NCBI GenBank assembly: GCA_031265635.1
Contig: JAISCK010000101.1
Coordinates: 1-11,024, forward strand
Direction: 5' to 3'
DNA length: 11,024 bases
DNA from: Spirochaetaceae bacterium
GTDB lineage: Bacteria; Spirochaetota; Spirochaetia; Treponematales; Breznakiellaceae
Below, piece after piece: positions 1-5,732 of the stretch; position 1 is the first letter of the stretch, and each line of letters starts with the position of its first letter. The notes beneath the pieces were generated by a model. It worked only from the letters and a program-made list of their open reading frames with translations, was not told the origin of the DNA and searched no databases. Position numbers and translations under genes: made by a program.

Positions 1-599
1 CGGAGGCTGGTATCGTTGATCCAGGCGTCAAGAGGGCCGAGGGCCTCAGGGCTCATTGTTCCGCCGAGAACGCCGTTGATTATGGCGTCCTGCTCCCGGT
101 AAAGCCCGGCTTCGGCGAAGAAACAGCCTACGCCAAGTTTTCCGGTAAGTAAACGGGACAGTTCCTCTGTTTTGCCGCCCAGAGGCCGCAGGGGAACGCC
201 TTTACGGTCAAAAGACTTGAGCGCTTTGGTATAGATAGTAAGTGAATTGATGAGGTTATTGATTCCCCCGTCATAGCGGCCGGACAGACGCCGGTCCCGG
301 AGGTCTTTGCCGGGAAGACAGTTGGTCCAGAATTCCCCTACTTCAAATTGATCGCAGATGGAGAACATTCCTCCCGCATGGTCAAGATGCAGGTGGGAAA
401 GCACAAGGAGGTCTATGCGCCTAACTCCTTCGCGCTTTAAGAATGCGGCGGCGCTGATACGCCGCGAAGGTCCCGCCGGAGAGCCCGTGTTACAGTCGCC
501 GGTATCAACGAGAAGGGTAAACAGGAGCCTCGCGCCCTCATATTCCCTTGCCAGAATGGCGTCGCCGTATCCTACATTGATAAAATCAACAAGCAGCAT
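1..599 (-). CDS. ComEC-type metallo-beta-lactamase-fold hydrolase (3' end beyond window)
   Basis: The visible 199 codons read as an MBL-fold protein of the ComEC/Rec2 C-terminal-domain type. The N-terminus (MLLVDFINVGYGDAILARE) matches the family's 'DVGQGDA' strand. LLVDTGD follows at about residues 29-35, and the metal-binding motif H-x-H-x-D-H lies at H69, H71, D73 and H74, followed by AGG. No signal peptide or membrane segment is visible, so it is probably cytoplasmic. The family usually hydrolyses phosphodiesters or similar esters with two metal ions; the substrate here is unknown. It is the last visible gene of the importer operon. Its ATG lies 15 nt after the ATPase stop, in the same frame as the ATPase, with no visible Shine-Dalgarno. 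Translation therefore probably depends on reinitiation after the ATPase stop. The gene continues past the left edge, so later metal ligands cannot be checked. Confidence 0.85.
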   Translation of the reverse strand, partial: MLLVDFINVGYGDAILAREYEGARLLFTLLVDTGDCNTGSPAGPSRRISAAAFLKREGVRRIDLLVLSHLHLDHAGGMFSICDQFEVGEFWTNCLPGKDLRDRRLSGRYDGGINNLINSLTIYTKALKSFDRKGVPLRPLGGKTEELSRLLTGKLGVGCFFAEAGLYREQDAIINGVLGGTMSPEALGPLDAWINDTSL

Positions 600-614
600 A
601 CCATGTACAGGGGA

Positions 615-1718
615 TCAGGCTTCCGCCTTGAGCACATGCAGTTTCCGGGTATCAAGGGTTAATTCAACCTGGCCCGAAATGGGTCCGTTTATGCCGGGAT
701 TGGCATCGTCAATGACAAGGGTGAGTTCTTTGCCGTCCGTTTCCCCGCACTTTACCCAGTACCGTATGTAACGGCCCAAAAAACTTGAGAACGTCACTTC
801 GCCGCTGAGTTTTCCCCCTGAGCGGGAAGTTTCGCCTGACGGGGCTTTGGCCCTTATCACTATGGATTCGGGACGCAGCATAAAGAGGGCCGCCTCGCCG
901 GGACTGAAACCCGATACACCGGGAACCGTTATACGCTGGTCATGCCAGACCGCTTCCAGTCCTTCTCCTCCGGCGCCGGTTACGGTAACCGGAAGGAGAT
1001 TTACGGCGCCCACAAAATCAGCGACAAAGAGGTTGGCCGGGCGAAAATAAATCTCCCAGGGGCTTCCTACCTGCATGATCCTGCCGAGTTTCATGACGGC
1101 AATCTGATCAGACATGGAGAGGGCTTCGTCCTGATCATGGGTTACATAGATTACCGTTATGCCAAGGCTCTTCTGTATCTGCCTGAGTTCTTCCCGTACT
1201 TCTACCCTGAGTTTGGCGTCAAGGTTTGAGAGCGGCTCGTCAAGGAGCAGCACCTCCTGTCCCATAATCAGCGCCCTGGCAAAGGCTACCCGCTGCTGCT
1301 GGCCGCCTGAAAGCTGGCGGGGAAAGCGGGTTTCCATACCTTTAAGATTGAAAGTCTCAAGCATCCTGGCGACGCTTTCATCAAGGGCCGGGCGTTCTGT
1401 CTTTTTGAGCCTTAACCCGTAGGAGATGTTTTCGTATACCGTCATATGGGGGAACAGGGCGTATTCCTGAAACACCAGCGGCGTCCCCCGCTTGTATGGC
1501 GGGAGCCCGTTGACCCTGCGGCCGTTAAGGTAGATGTCGCCTGAGTCAGGTTCGGAAAAACCCGCCAACTGCCGCATCAGGGTAGTCTTGCCGCAGCCCG
1601 AAGGCCCCAAAAGGGTCATAAAGCAGCCCTGGGGTATGGAAAGGGATATATTATCCAGAGCGGTAACAGCGTCAAAGCGTTTTGTTATGTTCCGGAATTC
1701 AATGTATTTTTCATTCAC
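615..1718 (-). CDS. ABC importer ATP-binding subunit (Fe3+/polyamine-type, TOBE tail)
   Basis: This 367-aa ATPase energises the importer encoded just upstream. Visible motifs are Walker A GPSGCGKTT (38-46), Q-loop Q84, signature LSGGQ (136-140), Walker B VLLLDEP (156-162) and switch His194 in VTHDQDEA. The last roughly 100 residues fit a TOBE-type regulatory domain (for example MLRPESI). Length and motifs fit the FbpC/PotA/UgpC class. It starts with GTG at 1716-1718. An AGGAG ribosome site at 1725-1729 sits 6 nt upstream and overlaps the permease stop codon, which supports this start and coupled translation. The gap to the permease stop is 9 nt. The class is certain. The substrate is inferred from the binding protein and is most likely Fe3+; 2-aminoethylphosphonate or another small anion is possible. 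Confidence 0.95.
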   Translation of the reverse strand: MNEKYIEFRNITKRFDAVTALDNISLSIPQGCFMTLLGPSGCGKTTLMRQLAGFSEPDSGDIYLNGRRVNGLPPYKRGTPLVFQEYALFPHMTVYENISYGLRLKKTERPALDESVARMLETFNLKGMETRFPRQLSGGQQQRVAFARALIMGQEVLLLDEPLSNLDAKLRVEVREELRQIQKSLGITVIYVTHDQDEALSMSDQIAVMKLGRIMQVGSPWEIYFRPANLFVADFVGAVNLLPVTVTGAGGEGLEAVWHDQRITVPGVSGFSPGEAALFMLRPESIVIRAKAPSGETSRSGGKLSGEVTFSSFLGRYIRYWVKCGETDGKELTLVIDDANPGINGPISGQVELTLDTRKLHVLKAEA

Positions 1719-1724
1719 AACATA

Positions 1725-1729
1725 CTCCT
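1725..1729 (-). promoter_or_regulatory. Shine-Dalgarno that fixes the GTG start of the ATPase
   Basis: AGGAG on the minus strand lies 6 nt before GTG (1716-1718) and overlaps the TAG stop of the permease (1728-1730). The nearby ATG in another frame runs into TGA after two codons, so GTG is the only sensible start. Confidence 0.75.
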
Positions 1730-3377
1730 ATAACAGGTTGAGACTGGCCCCGAGTTTTTTAAGAACCGCGTCGGCTGCGTACAGTACCGCGAAAGCAATG
1801 GAAATAAGTACAACGGTAAAGCCCGCCGCCGCGCCCCATTGACCGTAGGAGACAAGACCGAGAACCGCTACGGTTCCTACTGCCGTAGAAGGGGCATAAA
1901 GAAAAATGATTACACTCAGGCAGGTAACCGAGCGGAGAAACGACAGCACAAAACCCGAAATAAACGGTATCCTTAAAAGCGGAAGCATGACATCCCTGAA
2001 ACTGCGGAAACTGTCTGCCCCAAGATTCAGCGCGGCGTCTTCGACCGAATTGCTTATCTGCTGTATGCCGGCGACGCTTGCCGAATAACAGGTAGGAAGG
2101 TTCCAGAACATAAGGGCCAGCACCATGATAAAACTTGTATTGGTCAGCTTGAGGGGCGGCGTGTTAAACGCTATGACATAGCTCAGTCCCAAAAACATTC
2201 CCGGAACGGCGGAAGGAACCACCGCGAGAAAATCCAAAAAACGGTTTATGCCCACCTGTTTTTTATGAACGATATAGGCCAGTATCATGCCAAGAAAGGC
2301 GGCGCAGAGGGCCGATATGGCGGAAAACCGTATGCTGTTGATAATCTGGTTTATTTTTTCCCACACATAAGAATAATTTGCGACGGTAAAACTCCAGTCA
2401 TAGCCTATGGTCTTGGCAAAAGAACCGTAAAAGAGAGTCCCGTACACAAGCAGCACAAAAAGCGAAATGAAAAGACAGAAGGCAAACATGCCCCATTTAA
2501 CCAGGGGATGGGGCGGATAGGGCGCGAGGGAAACCTCCTTGCCGGTAATGGTAACATAAGACCGCTTTCCTACCCAGAAACGCTGTATGATAAAAATGAT
2601 AAAGGAAGGGACAAGAAGCAGCACGGCCAGAATGGCGGCGGTCTTCATATCATACCAGCCCACAACCTGCATGTACGCCTCGGTCGGAAGCAGGGCAAGA
2701 TCGCCGCCTATCATTATGGGGTTGCCGAAATCGGTAAGAACCTGAATGGCCGCCATCAGCCCGCCGCCTGCAACGCCGGGACGGCACAGGGGCCACAGCA
2801 CATCTTTGAACACCTTGAGCCGGGACGCGCCCATATTGTAGGCGGCATATTCCAGATTGGGCGATATTTTGCTGATTACCCCGTATATGACCGAGAAGGC
2901 ATAGGGAAAAAACGTAACCGTCTGCACTATCCAGAGACCGAAGCGCCCGTATATGTCGGTTTGAAGCCCCAGGAGTTTTTTGGTAACCAGGCCCTGGACC
3001 CCGAAAAGCAAAATATAGGAAAGAGCCACGATAAAAGGCGGAGATACCACCGGCAAAAGGGCGATAAAGCGAAACAGTTTTTTTAAGGGGACATCAAGCC
3101 GCGTAATCGTATACGCGAAAATAAAGGCTACAACCGTACAGGAGACCGTCGAAACCACCATCATGTAGAGGCTGTTCCACAGGGCCCGTATCCAGCGGGG
3201 AGTGCGGAGCAGCACACTGTATTCGGAGAATTCGGCTATAGTAATGAGCCGCCACACCGGCCAGACCACAAAGTAGCAGGTAAAGGCGATAACCGCGAGA
3301 ATAAGCGCCAAAAGCAGCGGCTCGTTGCGGAGCCGCTTGAATTCCTTAAAGCGTTCACCTGCCGTGATGAAAGGCAT
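1728..3377 (-). CDS. ABC importer permease, two fused membrane domains (FbpB/SfuB-like)
   Basis: This 549-aa integral membrane protein forms the inner-membrane channel of the importer. It contains two BPD_transp_1-type halves in one chain. Each half has an EAA loop that docks on the ATPase: EYAAYNMGAS...LWPL at about 176-196, and EDAALNLGAD...MLPL at about 446-467. Roughly twelve hydrophobic segments are visible, for example 20-45, 70-92, 102-125, 150-168, 247-265, 295-318, 352-371, 415-430 and 500-535. A fused permease of about 550 residues is normal for the ferric-iron (FbpB) and related 2-aminoethylphosphonate families; polyamine and sulfate systems usually use two separate chains. The start ATG is preceded by a consensus AGGAGG with a 6-nt gap. 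The gene lies 26 nt after the binding-protein stop and 9 nt before the ATPase start. Confidence 0.93.
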   Translation of the reverse strand: MPFITAGERFKEFKRLRNEPLLLALILAVIAFTCYFVVWPVWRLITIAEFSEYSVLLRTPRWIRALWNSLYMMVVSTVSCTVVAFIFAYTITRLDVPLKKLFRFIALLPVVSPPFIVALSYILLFGVQGLVTKKLLGLQTDIYGRFGLWIVQTVTFFPYAFSVIYGVISKISPNLEYAAYNMGASRLKVFKDVLWPLCRPGVAGGGLMAAIQVLTDFGNPIMIGGDLALLPTEAYMQVVGWYDMKTAAILAVLLLVPSFIIFIIQRFWVGKRSYVTITGKEVSLAPYPPHPLVKWGMFAFCLFISLFVLLVYGTLFYGSFAKTIGYDWSFTVANYSYVWEKINQIINSIRFSAISALCAAFLGMILAYIVHKKQVGINRFLDFLAVVPSAVPGMFLGLSYVIAFNTPPLKLTNTSFIMVLALMFWNLPTCYSASVAGIQQISNSVEDAALNLGADSFRSFRDVMLPLLRIPFISGFVLSFLRSVTCLSVIIFLYAPSTAVGTVAVLGLVSYGQWGAAAGFTVVLISIAFAVLYAADAVLKKLGASLNLL

Positions 3378-3383
3378 GACGTT

Positions 3384-3389
3384 CCTCCT
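3384..3389 (-). promoter_or_regulatory. Strong Shine-Dalgarno for the permease
   Basis: Consensus AGGAGG on the minus strand lies 6 nt upstream of the ATG at 3375-3377. It is the best ribosome site in the window and confirms the permease start. Confidence 0.8.
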
Positions 3390-3403
3390 GAATACCGGCG
3401 GCG

Positions 3404-4429
3404 TTACTGGCGTCTGGAGACAATATCCCTGTCGAACTGCTCGACCACGGCGTTTTTCATATCCGAGGCCCTGGACCGGTCATAGTTCACCAAATTTACC
3501 TCGTCAAGAGTAGGCAGACCCTCGGGAGAAGGCACCGACGCCAGCACCGAATAACGGTTTGAATTTGTCGTGTTCATCCGACCCACAGGTTCCGTGAGAA
3601 GCCAGTCAACAAATTTTTTGGCGTTCTCGGTATTTTTGCCGCCCTTTACCACGGCAACGCCGCCTATCTCGTAAGCGGTTTGCTGCGGAATCACAACATC
3701 AATAGGATACCCGGCCTTGACCTGCTTGTAAATGTCATGCACCCAGCTCATACCGATGATAAATTCCCCTGTGGCTACAGGAAGTATACACTCACCCGCG
3801 CCCCGGTAATAGTGATGCACGTTCCTGTCCAGAGCCTTAAAATAGTCCCAGGCCCCCGCTTCGCCAAGGCGGAAAATCTGGCAGGCGGCAAAAATGTAAG
3901 CCCCGCCGGCGGTTACCGGGTTAGAGCTGACAAACACATTGTAGTACCGGGAATCAAGAAGATCATCCCAGCTTACCGGATACTTCAGGCCCTTGGAAGC
4001 AAGTTCCGCCTGAAAACGGTCGCGGTTGATCACAAGGCCGAGAACACCCATATACCATCCCTGCCAAAGATGGTTGGGATCATTAAAGCGGGCATCCAGA
4101 CTATCGTTGTTGGGAGAATCATACGGCTCAAAAAGGCCGTCCTGGGCCAGAGGGCCGTAGATATCCACCGAACCGCCCACCAGTATATCCGCGTTGGGAG
4201 ACGCCTTTTCCGCCTGTACCCTGGCGGACATATCACCCGCGCCGCCCAGAATATATTCAATCTCAATACCGGTATCAGCCTTGAATTTTTCGACTATCGT
4301 TCCAACTTCATCCTCGTTCAGCGCCGCATACACCATGAGCTTATTGGACTTGGCGCCCCCGCAGGAAAGAACCAGCGCCCCCAGGATACACCCAAGAACC
4401 GCGCCCGCGTACCGTACATACCTATTCAT
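3404..4429 (-). CDS. Lipoprotein solute-binding protein of Fe3+-type ABC importer
   Basis: This 341-aa exported lipoprotein captures the substrate for the permease. It has a short basic N-terminus (MNRYVRY), a hydrophobic stretch and a lipobox V-L-S-C with Cys23 as the lipidation site, followed by GG. The mature part begins KLMVYAALNEDEV, the first strand typical of FbpA/AfuA-like class II binding proteins. Further in are ADILVGG, a YYRGAG region, VATGEFIIGMSW and AVVKGGKNTENAKKFVDWLL, all usual for that family. An in-frame ATG 12 nt upstream (4439-4441) is unlikely to be the start, because GGAGGG at 4434-4439 is a proper ribosome site for the ATG at 4427-4429. It is first in the operon. Fe3+ is the likely ligand by family; I could not confirm the ferric tyrosine pair, so another small ligand remains possible. 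Confidence 0.9.
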   Translation of the reverse strand: MNRYVRYAGAVLGCILGALVLSCGGAKSNKLMVYAALNEDEVGTIVEKFKADTGIEIEYILGGAGDMSARVQAEKASPNADILVGGSVDIYGPLAQDGLFEPYDSPNNDSLDARFNDPNHLWQGWYMGVLGLVINRDRFQAELASKGLKYPVSWDDLLDSRYYNVFVSSNPVTAGGAYIFAACQIFRLGEAGAWDYFKALDRNVHHYYRGAGECILPVATGEFIIGMSWVHDIYKQVKAGYPIDVVIPQQTAYEIGGVAVVKGGKNTENAKKFVDWLLTEPVGRMNTTNSNRYSVLASVPSPEGLPTLDEVNLVNYDRSRASDMKNAVVEQFDRDIVSRRQ

Positions 4430-4433
4430 TTTA

Positions 4434-4439
4434 CCCTCC
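4434..4439 (-). promoter_or_regulatory. Shine-Dalgarno choosing the inner ATG of the binding-protein gene
   Basis: GGAGGG on the minus strand ends 4 nt before the ATG at 4427-4429. It overlaps the competing upstream ATG (4439-4441), which has no comparable site of its own. The shorter start also gives a more typical lipoprotein signal peptide. Confidence 0.65.
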
Positions 4440-4453
4440 ATTTTTGCAGTCTC

Positions 4454-4476
4454 CCCGGAACATCCGGGTATCCGGG
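4454..4476 (-). promoter_or_regulatory. GC-rich dyad in the leader of the importer operon
   Basis: CCCGGA (4454-4459) and TCCGGG (4463-4468) form a perfect 6-bp inverted repeat with a 3-nt centre. A second TCCGGG follows at 4471-4476, eight bases on. The element lies just downstream of the predicted transcription start and upstream of the ribosome site. It could be an operator for a metal-responsive repressor or a small mRNA hairpin. It does not look like a Fur box, which is AT-rich. Confidence 0.4.
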
Positions 4477-4489
4477 ACTGTTAGAAACC

Positions 4490-4518
4490 AGTATACAAAG
4501 AGCGATGGCAAAAGGCAA
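4490..4518 (-). promoter_or_regulatory. Predicted sigma70-type promoter of the importer operon
   Basis: On the minus strand, -35 TTGCCT (4513-4518, 4 of 6 consensus bases) and -10 TATACT (4490-4495, 5 of 6) are separated by exactly 17 nt. A start near 4483 would give a leader of about 54 nt that contains the GC-rich dyad. The -35 box lies inside the left copy of the duplicated block (4505-4533). Confidence 0.5.
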
Positions 4519-4596
4519 CAGAAATCTTTATGCCGGTTTTAGAGTACGCGGATTTAACGGAGATTTAACGCTGGCCCGGGACGGGGATGTATGGCT
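4505..4596. repeat. Left copy of a two-block direct repeat bracketing the Rpn gene
   Basis: Block A (4505-4533, 29 nt, starting ATGGCAAAAGGCAAC) recurs at 5663-5691 with one difference (G at 4521, A at 5679). Block B (4571-4596, 26 nt, containing GGGACGGGGATGTATGGCT) recurs at 5707-5732 with one difference (C at 4575, T at 5711). The spacer between blocks is 37 nt here and 15 nt in the right copy, without clear similarity. Block B ends in ATGGCT. In this copy that ATG (4591) opens only a 19-codon frame (MAKSKVTISKSDLLKSPLY), whereas in the right copy it is the start of the symporter gene. This pattern suggests a duplicated gene leader. Confidence 0.85.
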
Positions 4597-4633
4597 AAAT
4601 CTAAAGTTACGATTTCAAAATCTGACCTTTTGA
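4505..4633 (+). CDS. Possible 42-aa small protein or gene relic (MAKGNRNLYA...)
   Basis: An open frame runs from ATG 4505 through both repeat blocks to TGA 4631-4633. It begins MAKGNRNLYAGF, contains LARDGDVWL and ends RFQNLTF. An AAAGAG stretch about 5 nt upstream could act as a weak ribosome site. The product would be basic and soluble, with no signal peptide or membrane segment, and I recognise no family. In the right repeat copy the same start reads MAKGNKNLYA and then meets TGA, and the RDGDVWL part is in another frame. That copy would be a broken relic if this frame ever coded. The alternative is that the repeat is a non-coding leader and the frame is chance. Confidence is low. Confidence 0.25.
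   Translation: MAKGNRNLYAGFRVRGFNGDLTLARDGDVWLNLKLRFQNLTF
4551..4570. repeat. Two 9-nt direct repeats, 11-nt period
   Basis: GATTTAACG occurs at 4551-4559 and again at 4562-4570, inside the spacer of the left repeat copy and absent from the right copy. The period is roughly one helical turn, which could suit tandem protein binding. It may also be a small slippage duplication that explains part of the spacer length difference. Confidence 0.5.
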
Positions 4634-4637
4634 AATC
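4611..4637. repeat. Perfect 10-bp inverted repeat
   Basis: GATTTCAAAA (4611-4620) and TTTTGAAATC (4628-4637) are perfect complements around the 7-nt centre TCTGACC. The stop codon of the possible 42-aa frame lies in the right arm, and the Rpn -35 box begins 10 nt after it. No T-run follows on either strand, so a classical terminator is unlikely. An operator or an element end is possible. I found no second copy in the window. Confidence 0.6.
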
Positions 4638-4646
4638 GCCTCTATA

Positions 4647-4675
4647 TTGAAAAAAGCGGCAAAGTGCCGTATAGT
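4647..4675 (+). promoter_or_regulatory. Near-consensus promoter immediately before the Rpn gene
   Basis: TTGAAA (4647-4652, 5 of 6) and TATAGT (4670-4675, 5 of 6) are separated by exactly 17 nt. The expected transcription start is about 4681-4683, only 2 to 4 nt before the ATG at 4685, so the message would be almost leaderless. The spacer contains a small hairpin, CGGCA (4657-4661) and TGCCG (4665-4669), that could be a repressor site. Confidence 0.6.
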
Positions 4676-4684
4676 GAAGACAGC

Positions 4685-5608
4685 ATGAGCGCCAATACCA
4701 AGTATAAAGACAGCGTGTTTTCCTTTCTCTTTAGTGACCCCGCTTCCTTGCGGGAGTTGTACGAGGCCCTGGAAGGCGTTACCCTGCCCCCCGACGTGCC
4801 GGTTACTATCAACACCCTGCAGGACGTGCTTTTCCTGGACCGGGTCAATGATCTGTCCTTCACGGTAGGGGACATACTGGTCCTCCTGGTTGAACACCAG
4901 AGTACCATCAACCCCAACATGGCCCTGCGGCTGCTGATGTACATAGCCCGTGTATATGAAAAGATACTGGGTGATAAAAACCTGTACGCGAGCAGGGCGC
5001 TTACGATACCCCGGCCCGAGTTTTTCGTGCTGTATAACGGCACGGCCCCCTACCCCGACGAGCAGGTACTGCGCCTGTCCGACTTATTTCCTGACCCTAC
5101 TTCCCTGGGGCTGTCCGGGAAAGAGAACCCCGCCCTTGACCTGGCTGTCCGGGTGATTAACATAAACGAGGGAAGGAATGAGGAGATAGTGAGGCGCTGT
5201 ACGGTATTGAATGGGTACAGCGCGTTTGTGGCCAGGGTGCGGGAGTACGAGAAGGAACTTGGTAACAAAGAGGAAGCGATGAAGGCGGCGATAAAATACT
5301 GCCGCGAACATGACATATTGAAAGAATTTCTGGAACGACATAGTTCGGAGGTAATGAACATGTTATTAACCGAATGGAACTGGGACGACGCGCTGGCCGT
5401 CCGTTATGAAGAAGGCTTGGAAACAGGCCTTGAAACAGGTCTGGAAAAGGGTCGTGAAGAAGGCAAGCTGGAAGGCCGGGAGGAAGGCAAAGAAGAGGGC
5501 CGGGAAGAAATTGCCAGGAATGCCCTGGCCAGGGGACTGTCCCCGGAGGATGTCAGCGGGATTACCGGGCTGGATTTGGAGATCGTCAATAAGATTGCCG
5601 GGCAATGA
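4685..5608 (+). CDS. Rpn-family PD-(D/E)XK nuclease / putative transposase
   Basis: This 307-aa protein belongs to the PDDEXK-nuclease 'putative transposase' (Rpn, recombination-promoting nuclease) family, whose studied members cut DNA and raise recombination. The N-terminus MSANTKYKDSVFSFLF is typical. The core shows D56 (RVNDLSF) and E70-H-Q72 (VLLVEHQST), a D-x13-E-x-Q version of the catalytic D...ExK motif, followed by NMALRLLMYIARVYEKIL. Residues 240-275 form a glutamate-rich Gly-every-four-residues tail, and a short helical module (LARGLSPEDVSGITGLDLE) ends the protein. ATG 4685 is chosen over GTG 4664 because family members begin MSAN-K-YKDS and the predicted transcript starts after the GTG. 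No Shine-Dalgarno is visible. The gene is flanked by direct repeats and unrelated to its neighbours, which suggests a mobile or acquired unit. The frame is intact. Confidence 0.88.
   Translation: MSANTKYKDSVFSFLFSDPASLRELYEALEGVTLPPDVPVTINTLQDVLFLDRVNDLSFTVGDILVLLVEHQSTINPNMALRLLMYIARVYEKILGDKNLYASRALTIPRPEFFVLYNGTAPYPDEQVLRLSDLFPDPTSLGLSGKENPALDLAVRVININEGRNEEIVRRCTVLNGYSAFVARVREYEKELGNKEEAMKAAIKYCREHDILKEFLERHSSEVMNMLLTEWNWDDALAVRYEEGLETGLETGLEKGREEGKLEGREEGKEEGREEIARNALARGLSPEDVSGITGLDLEIVNKIAGQ
5408..5509 (+). repeat. 12-nt minisatellite encoding Gly-x-x-x repeats in Rpn tail
   Basis: About eight degenerate 12-nt units encode units such as GLET, GLEK, GREE, GKLE and GKEE, with Gly at residues 244, 248, 252, 256, 260, 264, 268 and 272. 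The low complexity also creates long spurious open frames on the other strand. Slippage here would change protein length in four-residue steps without a frameshift. Confidence 0.8.
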
Positions 5609-5614
5609 CCTTTC

Positions 5615-5641
5615 CCGCCCTGCCCCCGCACACAGGGGCGG
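5615..5641 (+). terminator. GC-rich stem-loop after the Rpn gene (weak terminator candidate)
   Basis: CCGCCCTG (5615-5622) can pair with CAGGGGCGG (5633-5641) as an 8-bp stem with one bulged G and a 10-nt loop. It begins 7 nt after the Rpn stop. There is no T-run, so intrinsic termination is doubtful and transcription may continue into the symporter gene. Confidence 0.3.
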
Positions 5642-5662
5642 ACGGCAAACTGAACCGGGGCT

Positions 5663-5732
5663 ATGGCAAAAGGCAACAAAAATCTTTATGCTTGATTAAT
5701 GTAATACTGGTCCGGGACGGGGATGTATGGCT
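5663..5732. repeat. Right copy of the two-block direct repeat, containing the symporter start
   Basis: Block A is at 5663-5691 and block B at 5707-5732, separated by 15 nt. Similarity to the left copy ends at the shared ATGGCT, the first two codons of the symporter. The two copies are offset by 1158 nt (block A) and 1136 nt (block B). The counterpart of the left copy's minus-strand -10 box is missing here (TCAGTT instead of TATACT), so only the left copy carries that promoter. I see no convincing plus-strand promoter in 5609-5726. Confidence 0.85.

Noticed and set aside
2265..3086. Plus-strand open frame of 273 codons opposite the permease
   Set aside because: It is antisense to a clear permease, with a His/Gly/Lys-rich composition typical of shadow frames.
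3680..4504. Plus-strand open frame opposite the binding protein that runs into the 42-codon frame
   Set aside because: The upstream part is antisense to the binding-protein gene and its leader. Only the last 42 codons have independent support through the repeat.
4664..4684. GTG at 4664 as start of the nuclease
   Set aside because: It lies within the predicted promoter, upstream of the likely transcription start, and adds MPYSEDS before the family's usual MSAN start.
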